Below are positions 9,083 through 19,176 of a stretch of DNA of 64,000 bases, in pieces. The notes beneath the pieces are model-generated. The model made no database searches, was not told the DNA's origin, and was given only the letters and a program-made list of their open reading frames with translations. The stretch is from assembly GCF_000974445.1 (NCBI RefSeq), contig NZ_BBOJ01000001.1:682001-746000 (forward strand). Direction: 5' to 3'. The first letter of the stretch is position 1. Each line of letters starts with the position of its first letter. This DNA comes from Lentzea aerocolonigenes (GTDB lineage: Bacteria; Actinomycetota; Actinomycetes; Mycobacteriales; Pseudonocardiaceae). The translations under genes were made by a program, and so were the position numbers.

Positions 9083-10270
9083 TTGAACTGGGTTGACCTG
9101 CTGGTGCTGGGCCTGGCCGCGATAGCCGCGGTGTCCGGGGCCAGGCAGGGCATGGTCGTCGCGCTGCCCGCGTTCGTCGGTGTGCTCGTCGGCCTGATCC
9201 TCGGCACTCAGATCGCACCGCTGCTGGTGTCCCAGTTCGAGAACGTCGTGACGAAGGTCGTGTTCGCGGTCGGCATCGTGGTGCTGCTCGTGGCGCTCGG
9301 CGAGACGATCGGCGTCTACATCGGCAGGACGATCAAGGCTCGGGTCAACGCGTCGCCGTTGCGCGGCGCGGACAACGCGCTGGGCGCGATCGTGCAGGGC
9401 CTGGTCGTCTTCGTCGTGGCGTGGATGATCGCCCTCCCGCTGACCTCGGTCGTCGGGCTGCCGGACCTCACGTCGTCGCTCAAGCAGTCGGTGATCCTCG
9501 GCAAGGTCGACGAGACCATGCCGCAGGCCGCCCGCGTGCTGTCCGGCGACCTGCAGAAGCTCTTCGACGTCTCCGGCTTCCCGCAGGCGATGGACCCGTT
9601 CAACCGGACGCCGCTCAAGGCGGTCGAGCCGCCGAACAGCGAGCTCGCGAACTCCCCGGTTGCGACCAAGCTGAAGTCCTCGGTCCTCAAGGTCCGCGGA
9701 CGTGCGCCGTCGTGCTCGCGTGCGCTGGAAGGCACCGGCTTCGTCATCGCGCCGGAACGCGTCATGACCAACGCGCACGTCGTCGCCGGCACCAACGAGG
9801 TGACGGTCGAGGTCGGCCGCGGCCAGTTCGACGCGACCGTGGTGGCCTACGACCCGAGGGTGGACATCGCCGTGCTCGCGGTGCCGGACCTGGAGGCCAC
9901 GCCGCTGCAGTTCCGTTCGGACGAGGTGCAGCCGGGCGAGGACGGCATCGTGCTCGGCTACCCGCTGGACGGCCCGTACAAGTCTTCTCCCGCCCGCGTG
10001 CGGGAGCGGATCCCGCTGCTGCGCGGCCCGGACATCTACGACGCGCAGACGGTGACGCGCGACGTCTACACGGTTCGTGCCGAGGTCCGGTCCGGCAACT
10101 CGGGTGGTCCGCTGGTCGACCCGAACGGCCGGGTGATGGGCGTGGTGTTCGGTGCCGCGGTCGACGACCCGGAGACCGGCTTCGTGCTCACCGCCCAGCA
10201 GGTGCAGCAGATGGTGCAGAAGGCGCCGACGCTCACCCGCCGGGCTTCGACGCAGGGCTGTGCCTCGTAG
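9083..10270 (+). CDS. marP: MarP-like membrane serine protease
   Basis: 395 residues from TTG 9083, with GGAGG seven bases upstream. Four hydrophobic helices in the first 150 residues form a CvpA-like membrane domain. The periplasmic trypsin-like domain then has its catalytic His in TNAHVV (about 233), Asp in DPRVDIAVL (about 263) and Ser in GNSGGPL (about 345). Two cysteines, one before the His and one at the C-terminus, could form the redox-sensitive disulfide known in MarP. M. tuberculosis MarP (Rv3671c) is required for acid resistance and acts on peptidoglycan enzymes. The 3' end overlaps the convergent TetR gene by 38 bp. Confidence 0.9.
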   Translation: MNWVDLLVLGLAAIAAVSGARQGMVVALPAFVGVLVGLILGTQIAPLLVSQFENVVTKVVFAVGIVVLLVALGETIGVYIGRTIKARVNASPLRGADNALGAIVQGLVVFVVAWMIALPLTSVVGLPDLTSSLKQSVILGKVDETMPQAARVLSGDLQKLFDVSGFPQAMDPFNRTPLKAVEPPNSELANSPVATKLKSSVLKVRGRAPSCSRALEGTGFVIAPERVMTNAHVVAGTNEVTVEVGRGQFDATVVAYDPRVDIAVLAVPDLEATPLQFRSDEVQPGEDGIVLGYPLDGPYKSSPARVRERIPLLRGPDIYDAQTVTRDVYTVRAEVRSGNSGGPLVDPNGRVMGVVFGAAVDDPETGFVLTAQQVQQMVQKAPTLTRRASTQGCAS

Positions 10271-10946
10271 CGATGCCGTCGAGCACGTAGGTGAGGCCGG
10301 AGTCGAACCTCTGCGCGGGATCGGGGTGACCGCCCTCGTAGATGAACCTGGCCAGCGTCGGGTACCGGCCCGTGGCGAGCATCCGCTCGATGTACGGGCC
10401 GGACGCCCGCTGCCACTGCTCCTCGGTCAGGCCGGTCGACCGTTCCGCGCGGATCTCGGTGATCTCGTTGCGGACGGCGCCGTAGACGTACGCCATCACC
10501 GCGGCGACCGCGCTCATCACGTCGTCGATGCTCTCGAACCCGACCGTGCCGAGCGTGCTCTCCATGAACGCGAGCGAGTTCGGGCCCCGGTTCGGCCTGC
10601 CGCCGAGCAGGTCGATCAACCACTCGTGCCGCTTCGCCGCGTCCCGGATCTCGTGGGCGATGTGCCGCAGCCCGGTCCGCCAGTCCGCTGACGGATCCGG
10701 TGGCGTGATCTCCCCGTAGACCTCGTCGACCATCAGGTCGAGCAGCTCGTCCTTGGTCTCGATGTAGCCGTAGAGGCGCATCGGGCCCGCGTTCAGCGCG
10801 GCCGCGACCTTGCGCAACGACACCTCGTCGAGCCCTCCCCCGTCGGCGAGCGTGATCGCGGCGCGCACGATCAGCTCCCTGCTCAACGGGGTCGGCGACG
10901 GCCTGCTCGGCGGCTCCGGACGGTCCCACACCAATTCGTTCGTCAT
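10233..10946 (-). CDS. TetR/AcrR-family repressor
   Basis: 237 residues from ATG 10946. The N-terminal HTH includes LIVRAAITLADGGGLDEVSLRKVAAALNAGPMRLYGYIETKDELLDLM spread over residues about 24-70, the TetR pattern; the C-terminal half matches the TetR_C family with an HEW...LLGGRP segment often seen in antibiotic-associated regulators. It is divergent from the flavin monooxygenase, with three operator-like repeats between the genes, so it most likely represses that gene and itself. Confidence 0.88.
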   Translation of the reverse strand: MTNELVWDRPEPPSRPSPTPLSRELIVRAAITLADGGGLDEVSLRKVAAALNAGPMRLYGYIETKDELLDLMVDEVYGEITPPDPSADWRTGLRHIAHEIRDAAKRHEWLIDLLGGRPNRGPNSLAFMESTLGTVGFESIDDVMSAVAAVMAYVYGAVRNEITEIRAERSTGLTEEQWQRASGPYIERMLATGRYPTLARFIYEGGHPDPAQRFDSGLTYVLDGIATRHSPASKPGG

Positions 10947-10957
10947 CGAGGTGGACA

Positions 10958-11003
10958 ATACAGTGTCTGTCGGCGATACAGTGTATTGAGAAATACGGTG
11001 TAT
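10958..11003. promoter_or_regulatory. Triple operator between TetR and monooxygenase
   Basis: Three copies of ATACRGTGTAT-like sequence occur at 10958-10966 (partial), 10976-10986 and 10993-11003, spaced 17-18 bp. Each is nearly self-complementary. They fill the short divergent promoter region, the expected place for a TetR operator that shuts off both genes. Confidence 0.7.
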
Positions 11004-11015
11004 CGAGGGGATGGC

Positions 11016-12500
11016 ATGAAGACTTCGGTGTTGGTGGTCGGAAGTGGGGTCGCCGGGACGTCGGCCGCGTTGTTCCTGGCGTGGCACGGGGTGCCCGTGA
11101 CGTTGGTGGAGAAGCATCCGAGCAGCTCACCGCACCCGCGTGCGGTCGGCTTCACGGCGCGAACCGGTGAGCTGTTGCGCGCGGTCGGACTTGAGGCCGA
11201 GCTGCCGCCGAGCAGGGTGGCGAAGGGCTTCGGCATCCGGCGCGTGCGGTGCGCGAGCCTGGTCGGGGAGCGGTTCGAGGAGACGTTCTGGTCGCCACCC
11301 GCGGAGGTGTCGGACGTCGAGTACTCGCCCAGCAAGGGCGTGGCGCTGGCCCAGGACAGGATGGAGCCGATGCTGCGGGACAAGGCCCGCGAGCTCGGCG
11401 CGGACATCCGGATGAGCACCCGGATGCTGGAGTTCTCCCAGGACCACGACGGCGTCACGGCGATCGTGCAGGGCGACGGCGAACCGTACGAGATCCGGGC
11501 CGACTACCTGATCGCGGCGGACGGCCACCGCAGTCCGGTCCGGGAGGCGCTCGGCATCACCCGCAGCGGGCGCGGGTACATGCACACGTCCCGCAGCGTG
11601 CTGTTCCGCGCGCCGCTGGAGGAGTACCTGAAGGACGGCATCGGTCAGTTCGTGGTGGACGGCGTGGGGTTCCTGACCACCTACGGCGACGGCCGCTGGG
11701 TCCTGATGCTCGAGGACCGCGAGTACGACGAGCCCGAGCTGCGGCAGAAGATCTTCCAGGCGATCGGCCGCGACGACCTGGAGGTCGAGATCATCACGAC
11801 CGGCCGCTGGACGATCACCGCGGCCGTCGCGGACGAGTTCTCCCGCGGCCGGATCTTCCTGGCCGGCGACTCCGCGCACACGTTGCCGCCGAGTCGCGGC
11901 GGGTTCGGCGCGAACGTCGGCATCGAGGACGCGTACAACCTGGCGTGGAAGCTCGCCGCCGTGCTGGACGGCGAGTCACGACCGTCCCTGCTGGACACCT
12001 ACGACGCGGAACGGCGCCCGGTCGCGTTGCTGTGCCACCAGCAGATCTTCGCCCGCAACGACGGCCACAACCGCGACGGCGAGCCCGAGGACGCGCCGTT
12101 GATCGACAACAACGCCATGCACTACGGCGTCCTCTACCGGTCGGATGCCGTGCTCGGCGCGGGCCCGGAACTGCCGCCCGCCCGGGTCCCCGAGCTGTGG
12201 AACGGTCAGCCCGGTACGCGGGCCCCGCACGTGTGGCTCGAGCCCGGCAGGTCCACTGTGGACCTGTTCGGACGCGGCTGGGTCCTCGTGGCGGACCACC
12301 CGCAGTGGGAGGAAGCCGCCGCACGGGCAGGCGTCCGGTACGAACGGATCGAGCAGCTGGACGTCTTCGGACTGTCCGAAAAGGGCGCCTCGCTGGTGCG
12401 GCCCGACGGCCACGTCGCGTGGCGTTCGGTCGACCTGCCGGACGACCCGGCGGCGGCGCTCGAGGCCGCGTTCAGCTCAGCTTCTGCAGGAACTCGGTGA
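11016..12500 (+). CDS. FAD-dependent aromatic monooxygenase (PheA/TfdB, rifampicin- or polyketide-hydroxylase type)
   Basis: 494 residues from ATG 11016 with GAGGGG upstream. The FAD-binding GSGVAGTSAALFLAWHG (about 8-24), the internal DG motif (LIAADGHRSPVR, about 165) and the GDSAHTLPPSRGGFGANVGIEDAYNLAWKLA segment (about 285) are the class A flavoprotein hydroxylase set. A C-terminal thioredoxin-like domain follows (ends VAWRSVDLPDDPAAAL). Relatives hydroxylate aromatic polyketides or inactivate rifamycins and tetracyclines. Being alone with a TetR repressor favours detoxification over biosynthesis. The 3' end overlaps the convergent ephE by 29 bp. Confidence 0.85.
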   Translation: MKTSVLVVGSGVAGTSAALFLAWHGVPVTLVEKHPSSSPHPRAVGFTARTGELLRAVGLEAELPPSRVAKGFGIRRVRCASLVGERFEETFWSPPAEVSDVEYSPSKGVALAQDRMEPMLRDKARELGADIRMSTRMLEFSQDHDGVTAIVQGDGEPYEIRADYLIAADGHRSPVREALGITRSGRGYMHTSRSVLFRAPLEEYLKDGIGQFVVDGVGFLTTYGDGRWVLMLEDREYDEPELRQKIFQAIGRDDLEVEIITTGRWTITAAVADEFSRGRIFLAGDSAHTLPPSRGGFGANVGIEDAYNLAWKLAAVLDGESRPSLLDTYDAERRPVALLCHQQIFARNDGHNRDGEPEDAPLIDNNAMHYGVLYRSDAVLGAGPELPPARVPELWNGQPGTRAPHVWLEPGRSTVDLFGRGWVLVADHPQWEEAAARAGVRYERIEQLDVFGLSEKGASLVRPDGHVAWRSVDLPDDPAAALEAAFSSASAGTR

Positions 12501-13365
12501 TCAACCTGCTGGTGGTGTGGGGTGCCTCCTGGTTCGGGAAGTGCCCCACCTCCGGCAGGTACCGGAACTCCGAGGAGGGCCCGAGCCACGGCAGCGAGTC
12601 GCGGGCGGAGGACTCCAGCGTGATCGGGTCCAGCGCGCCGTGGATCTGCAGCACCGGCACCCGCATCGGCTTGTTGACGGCCTCGGCGAACCGGCGGCCG
12701 TCGCTGCGCAGCTGCGAGCGCACCGCCCAGCGGTAGTACTCCATCGCGCTGTGGGCGACGCCGGGCACCGTCATGGCCTGCCGGCAACGTCGGATGACCT
12801 CGTCGAACTCGGGCGCCGAACGCCACTTCGGACCGGACCACACGGACAGCAGCTTGGCGACCTGCAACGCGTTCTCGCTGGTCAGCCAGCGTTCCGGGTA
12901 GATCGGCAGCTGGAAGCGGAGCACGTGGGAGTTCACGCGGGGATGCCTGCGGAACGCCCGGCGCGTCACGAGCGGGTGCGGTGCGGACAGGACCGAGATC
13001 GACGAGACCACCCGCGGGTGCATCGCGCCGACCGTCCACGCCGTGGCGCCGCCCCACGCGTGACCCACCAGGTGTGCACGCGGGGCGCCGAGCGCCTTGA
13101 TCAGGCCCGCGACATCACCCGCGAGCGTGAAGCCGTCGTAGCCGCGCGGTGGCTTGTCCGAGTCGCCGTAGCCGCGCAGGTCGACCGCGACCGCGCGGTA
13201 GCCGGCCTCGGCGAGCGCGGTCAGCTGGTGCCGCCACGACCACCAGAACTCGGGGAACCCGTGCAGGAGCAGCACGAGCGGGCCCTCGCCGAGCTCGGCG
13301 ACGTGCAGGCGGATGCCGTTGGCCGAGACGTCGCGGTGCGTCCACGGACCCGCGACCCGCACCAC
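12472..13365 (-). CDS. Alpha/beta hydrolase, epoxide hydrolase type (EphE-like)
   Basis: About 297 residues. It has HGFPEFWWSW (oxyanion-hole HGFPE), the nucleophile Asp/Gly elbow in VGHAWGGATAW (H-A-W, with Asp-type nucleophile replaced by Ala at the elbow), an IHGALDP acid segment and GHFPNQEAP near the end with the catalytic His. Canonical epoxide hydrolases have HDWG, here HAWG, so the expected nucleophile is missing. The start is uncertain: GTG 13365 has no ribosome site, while CTG 13389 overlaps the previous stop and has AGGGG nine bases upstream. By position it corresponds to Rv3670 (ephE). It is last in the nhaA operon. Confidence 0.8.
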   Translation of the reverse strand: MVRVAGPWTHRDVSANGIRLHVAELGEGPLVLLLHGFPEFWWSWRHQLTALAEAGYRAVAVDLRGYGDSDKPPRGYDGFTLAGDVAGLIKALGAPRAHLVGHAWGGATAWTVGAMHPRVVSSISVLSAPHPLVTRRAFRRHPRVNSHVLRFQLPIYPERWLTSENALQVAKLLSVWSGPKWRSAPEFDEVIRRCRQAMTVPGVAHSAMEYYRWAVRSQLRSDGRRFAEAVNKPMRVPVLQIHGALDPITLESSARDSLPWLGPSSEFRYLPEVGHFPNQEAPHTTSRLITEFLQKLS

Positions 13366-13385
13366 CGACGGGTCGGGTTTGCGGC

Positions 13386-13826
13386 TCAGTTGTCGTCGCC
13401 CCTGCGCGTGAGGGCCGCGACGGTGTCCTTCGCGGCCGCGATCGACTTCTCCGGCGCCTTGATCTTCTTCACCTTGCGCCAGCCCAGCAGACCGAACAGG
13501 CCCGCGGTCAGCAGCATCAGGAAGAAGACGATCCCGAAGCCGACCGAGTACCACCAGCCGAAGATTTCCGAGATCAGGAACCCGAGCGCCATGAACAGGA
13601 AGAACAGGCTGAAGCACAACACCGTCAGCGCGACGATGAAGAAGACGCTGCCCTTGACGCCCTTCTTGACCGACGCCGCGATCTCGCCCTTGGCGAGCTC
13701 GACCTCTGCTCTGACGAGCGTCGACACGTGGGCGGTCGCATCACGGACGAGTCCGCCGATCGAGGCCTCGGCCGCCGGGTCGTCTGCGGTCAGCGGAATC
13801 GACGCGATGTGCTCCCTGGTGGTCAC
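13386..13826 (-). CDS. Phage-holin-family-like membrane protein (Rv3669-like)
   Basis: 146 residues from GTG 13826. After a soluble N-terminus with an amphipathic stretch (LVRAEVELAKGEIAASVKKG), two strong membrane helices lie at about residues 62-86 and 92-118, and a basic C-terminus ends RRGDDN. This is the actinobacterial phage_holin_3_6 (DUF1469) pattern; these chromosomal proteins are not phage genes and their role is unknown. It overlaps nhaA by GTGA and is followed at once by ephE. Confidence 0.82.
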   Translation of the reverse strand: MTTREHIASIPLTADDPAAEASIGGLVRDATAHVSTLVRAEVELAKGEIAASVKKGVKGSVFFIVALTVLCFSLFFLFMALGFLISEIFGWWYSVGFGIVFFLMLLTAGLFGLLGWRKVKKIKAPEKSIAAAKDTVAALTRRGDDN

Positions 13827-15052
13827 CCGGACATGGTGCCATGAGCCCGGCTGCGACGAATGAGCAACACCGCGGCGAGCAGCGACGCGATCATCGAGGC
13901 GAGCAGCACGGCCGCCTTCGCGGTCTCTGGCTCGGCGAGGGAGAGCTCGGCGATCAACAGGCTGACCGTGAACCCGACACCGCCGAGCACCGCCACCGCG
14001 ACGATGTCCCGCGGCCCCGCACCGGACGGCCACACGGCGGCCTTGAACCACACCGCCAGAGCCGAGGCGCCGACGATCCCGATCACCTTGCCGACCACGA
14101 GCCCGACGATCACACCGATCGCGATCTTGTCAGAGAAGAGCTTCCCGAGCGCCTCCGCGCCCACCGGCACACCCGCCGCGAACAGCGCGAACACCGGGAC
14201 CGCGACCCCGGCCGACCACGGCTGGAGCCGGTGTTCGAGCCGGACCGCCGGTGCCTCCTGCTCGTACGGGTCGCGCTTCACCCGTGTGAGCAACGCCAGC
14301 GCGACGCCCGCGATCGTCGCGTGGATGCCCGACTCGTGCATGAACCACCAGGTGGCGAGCGCGATCGGCACGTACGCGAACGGTGTGGTGATTCTCTTGT
14401 GCTGCAGGAACCAGTACAGCGCCAGCAGCAGCACGACGGCACCGGCGGCGAGCAGGTTGAACTTCGCGGTGAACAGGACCGCGATCACGATGATCGCGCC
14501 CAGGTCGTCCACGACGGCCAGGCTGAGCAGGAACACCCGCAGGCTCGACGGCAACCCGGACGCCGTCAGCGCCAGCACTCCCAGCGCGAACGCGATGTCC
14601 GTCGCGACCGGAATGGCCCAGGCCTTCTCGATCCCCGGCTGTCCCCAGCCGATCGACAACGCGACCAACGCGGGCACGATCATCCCGCCGATCGCCGCGA
14701 CCACCGGCAGGATCGCGGCCTTGAACTCCGACAGCTCTCCGACGACGAGCTCGCGCTTCAGCTCAAGGCCGGCCACGAAGAAGAAGAGGGCGAGCAGTCC
14801 GTCCGTGGCCCACTCACCGACGGACAGCGGCCCGGCGTGCAGGTCCCGCAGCGCGAAGTAGGAGGGGGACAACGGCGAGTTGGCCCACATCAGCGCGATG
14901 GCCGTCGCTCCGAGCAGCACGGTGCCACCGACGGTTTCCGTGCGGAGGTAACGGGCGAACTCGGCGACAACGGCCTTCTTGCGCGACAAAAGGGCTCCTG
15001 GGGCGGTCAGCAGGTACACGAATACTCGTGCCGACCAGACTTCCCGGCTCAC
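13823..15052 (-). CDS. nhaA: Na+/H+ antiporter NhaA
   Basis: 409 residues with about 12 membrane segments. The ion-binding aspartates are visible in AVVDDLGAI (about 175; Asp163/164 in E. coli), and the conserved VATDIAFALGVL segment precedes it. It exports Na+ in exchange for protons across the membrane and helps pH and salt homeostasis. The first gene of a coupled nhaA / holin-like / ephE operon. It is not present at this place in M. tuberculosis, so it is a lineage-specific addition to a conserved block. Confidence 0.93.
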   Translation of the reverse strand: MSREVWSARVFVYLLTAPGALLSRKKAVVAEFARYLRTETVGGTVLLGATAIALMWANSPLSPSYFALRDLHAGPLSVGEWATDGLLALFFFVAGLELKRELVVGELSEFKAAILPVVAAIGGMIVPALVALSIGWGQPGIEKAWAIPVATDIAFALGVLALTASGLPSSLRVFLLSLAVVDDLGAIIVIAVLFTAKFNLLAAGAVVLLLALYWFLQHKRITTPFAYVPIALATWWFMHESGIHATIAGVALALLTRVKRDPYEQEAPAVRLEHRLQPWSAGVAVPVFALFAAGVPVGAEALGKLFSDKIAIGVIVGLVVGKVIGIVGASALAVWFKAAVWPSGAGPRDIVAVAVLGGVGFTVSLLIAELSLAEPETAKAAVLLASMIASLLAAVLLIRRSRAHGTMSG

Positions 15053-15073
15053 CCTGATGCGATCTTAACGCCA

Positions 15074-15101
15074 ACGGGCGCCCTCGAGTGAGGACGCCCG
15101 T
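15074..15101 (-). terminator. Terminator hairpin after acs
   Basis: ACGGGCG with CCTC pairs with GAGG and CGCCCGT around GAGT, one bulged base per arm. It lies 15 bp past the acs stop and before nhaA, separating the two transcription units. Confidence 0.75.
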
Positions 15102-15115
15102 CACGTTTGCGCTGA

Positions 15116-17098
<1,983 letters not shown>

Positions 17099-17217
17099 GG
17101 TGCGAGACCTCCTGGAAAATCCAGACCGGTTGGGGATGCGGGTACTGACCGTAGTGCGAGCCAGTTCACTTCCAACAGGCTCCTCCCTCAAAAGGTTCAG
17201 ACCAATATTGGGAGGTT

Positions 17218-17243
17218 GGTTACACGGCTGTCACTGTGTAACC
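17218..17243. promoter_or_regulatory. Inverted repeat upstream of acs
   Basis: GGTTACAC at 17218-17225 and GTGTAACC at 17236-17243 are a perfect 8-bp inverted repeat with a 10-bp spacer, about 120 bp ahead of acs and 115 bp ahead of the divergent gene. It does not match the TGTGA-N6-TCACA Crp consensus. A dimeric regulator site is likely; which gene it controls is unclear. Confidence 0.5.
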
Positions 17244-17357
17244 CGTTTTGTCTGGTTGAAGCACGTGTGGCGCGATGAACGGGCCAAGTTGCGCGCTCAA
17301 CGGTCCGCGCAGTGAGCTGGATCACGCGTTTCACCTGGTCAGGTACTCTGCGCGACC

Positions 17358-18086
17358 GTGACCGATCCGCTTGCTCCGCTGCTTTCCTTGCCCGGTGTGG
17401 CCGACGCCGCCAACGCGGCCAAGGACGCCGTCTTCCAGGTGCACCGCCATCGGGTGAACCTGCGCGGCTGGGCCACGACCGCGGCCGAGGCGTCCGTGCG
17501 CGCGGCGCGTGCGTCGGCGGCGCTGGAGGGCGGACCGACCGAGATCCCGTCGTCCGGCGAGGTCTCGGACCCCGTGCTGGCGGGGTCGTTGCGGGTCGCC
17601 GAGGCGTTGGGAGGTCTCGTCGGCACGTGGCAGCGCGCGCCGTTGCAGGCCCTCGCGCGGTTGCACGTTCTCGCCGCCGCGGACCTCGCATCGGACGTTG
17701 GTCGTCCACGGGTGTCGGAGGACGTGTCGCAGCGACTCGATCTGCTCGGGTCGTTGGTCACCGGTGGAACGTCGGTGCCGGCCCCGGTCGTGGTCGCGGT
17801 GGTGCACGGCGAACTGCTCGGCCTCGCGCCGTTCGAGGTCGCCAACGGCGTGGTCGCCCGTGCGGCTTCGAGGCTGACGTCGATCTCCACCGGGCTCGAC
17901 CCCAAGGGACTCGGCGTGCCCGAGGTGGCCTGCCTGCGCCGGTCGTCCGAGTACGAGGCCGCGTCCGTGGCGTTCGCGTCCGGTGAGCTCGAAGGCCTCG
18001 CTCAGTGGATCCTGTTCGTCTGCTCCGCCCTGGAGGCGGGCGCCCGCGAGGCGCGCAGCATCGCGGACGCCGCACTCACCGGGTGA
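17358..18086 (+). CDS. Fic-fold-like protein lacking the catalytic histidine (Rv3662c position)
   Basis: 242 residues from GTG 17358. Residues near 54 read SAALEG, fitting the (S/T)XXXE(G/N) inhibitory helix of class II Fic proteins. A middle helix QALARLHVLAAAD and then APFEVANGVVAR (about 158-169) align without gaps to the Fic core HPFXXGNGRXXR, but His is Ala, the Gly is Ala and the first Arg is Val. AMPylation is therefore not expected; a binding or regulatory role is possible. Mycobacterial homologues at this position are usually annotated only as hypothetical or oxidoreductase. The Fic assignment is my inference from motif spacing. The end overlaps kynU by 11 bp, convergently. Confidence 0.6.
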   Translation: MTDPLAPLLSLPGVADAANAAKDAVFQVHRHRVNLRGWATTAAEASVRAARASAALEGGPTEIPSSGEVSDPVLAGSLRVAEALGGLVGTWQRAPLQALARLHVLAAADLASDVGRPRVSEDVSQRLDLLGSLVTGGTSVPAPVVVAVVHGELLGLAPFEVANGVVARAASRLTSISTGLDPKGLGVPEVACLRRSSEYEAASVAFASGELEGLAQWILFVCSALEAGAREARSIADAALTG

Positions 18087-19176
18087 TGTCCGCGAGGGTT
18101 TCCGCCGCCTTGATCGCGTCGTCGTCGGTCACGTAGAGCGGCGCGAACCCGAACCGCAGGACGTCCGGCGGCCGGTGGTCGCCGATGACGCCCCGCGCGA
18201 TCAGCTCGTCCATGACGGCCTTCGCGTCCGGGCAGCGCACGGAGATCTGGTTGCCGCGGACCTCCGGCGTGATGACCTCCAACGAGGTCAGCTTCTCGAC
18301 GTGCTCGCGGAACAACGCCGTCAGCTTCAGGCCGCGCTCGCGCAGTTCGGCGAGGTCGACGTCGTCCCACACGTCCAGCGCCGCGTCGAGCGCCAGCATC
18401 GACAGGATGTCCGGCGTGCCGACGCGCGCCCGGACGATGCCGGGGTCGGGCTCGTAGCTCGGCTCCATGGCGAACGGCTCGCGGTGCCCGTTCCAGCCCG
18501 ACAACGGGTTCTCGAACGTGCTCTGCCTGTGCTTCGGCACGTAGATGTAGGCGGGGGAGCCGGGGCCACCGTTGAGGAACTTGTACGTGCAGCCGATGGC
18601 GAAGTCGACGTTCAGCGCGTCGAGCTCGATCGGCAGCACGCCCGCGCTGTGGCAGAGGTCCCAGACCACCTGCGCGCCAACGGAGTGCGCCTGCTCGGTG
18701 AGCGCCTTCATGTCGTTGAGCGCACCGGTCCGGTAGTCGACGTGGTTGAGCAGCACCACGGCGGTGTCCTCGGAGAGGTCCAAAGAGGACGGATGCGCGG
18801 CCCGGATCTTCAGACCCGTCAACGACGCCACGGACTGCGCGATGTAGCCGTCGGTCGGGAACGTCGACTCGTCGCACACGATCTCGGTGCGGCTGGTGCC
18901 CTTCACCGCGCCCATCAACGCCTTGAAGACGTTGACCGACGTGGAGTCGCCGACCACGACCTGACCTCCGGCGGCCCCGATCAGCCGGCCGATGCGGTCA
19001 CCGATCCGTTGCGGCGCCTCCCACCAGCCCTCGCTCCACGACCGGATGAGCCGCGTGCCCCATTGGTGCTTGATGACTTCCTGCATGCGCTCGGCGACGT
19101 GCTTCGGCGGTGCGCCGAGGGAGTTGCCGTCGAGGTAGATGACGCCTTCGGGAATGTCGAACAGCTCGCGCTTCAC
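18076..19176 (-). CDS. kynU: Kynureninase
   Basis: 366 residues from GTG 19176, which overlaps the stop of the upstream dioxygenase gene (GTGA), with CAGGAG nearby. The N-terminus has IYLDGNSLG typical of kynureninase; the PLP lysine is in DFAIGCTYKFLNGGPGSPAY (about 215-235); FAPLYVTDDDA is near the end. It cleaves kynurenine or 3-hydroxykynurenine to (hydroxy)anthranilate and alanine. It is somewhat shorter than the usual 400-420 residues because the N-terminal extension is small. It is the second gene of a two-gene tryptophan-catabolic operon; no formamidase is adjacent. Confidence 0.93.
   Translation of the reverse strand: MKRELFDIPEGVIYLDGNSLGAPPKHVAERMQEVIKHQWGTRLIRSWSEGWWEAPQRIGDRIGRLIGAAGGQVVVGDSTSVNVFKALMGAVKGTSRTEIVCDESTFPTDGYIAQSVASLTGLKIRAAHPSSLDLSEDTAVVLLNHVDYRTGALNDMKALTEQAHSVGAQVVWDLCHSAGVLPIELDALNVDFAIGCTYKFLNGGPGSPAYIYVPKHRQSTFENPLSGWNGHREPFAMEPSYEPDPGIVRARVGTPDILSMLALDAALDVWDDVDLAELRERGLKLTALFREHVEKLTSLEVITPEVRGNQISVRCPDAKAVMDELIARGVIGDHRPPDVLRFGFAPLYVTDDDAIKAAETLADITR

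Noticed and set aside
13386-13826. Prophage remnant (holin)
   Set aside because: The family is a common chromosomal actinobacterial membrane protein at this conserved place; no other phage gene is near.
17218-17243. Crp binding site for acs
   Set aside because: The half-sites do not match TGTGA/TCACA and the spacing is different.
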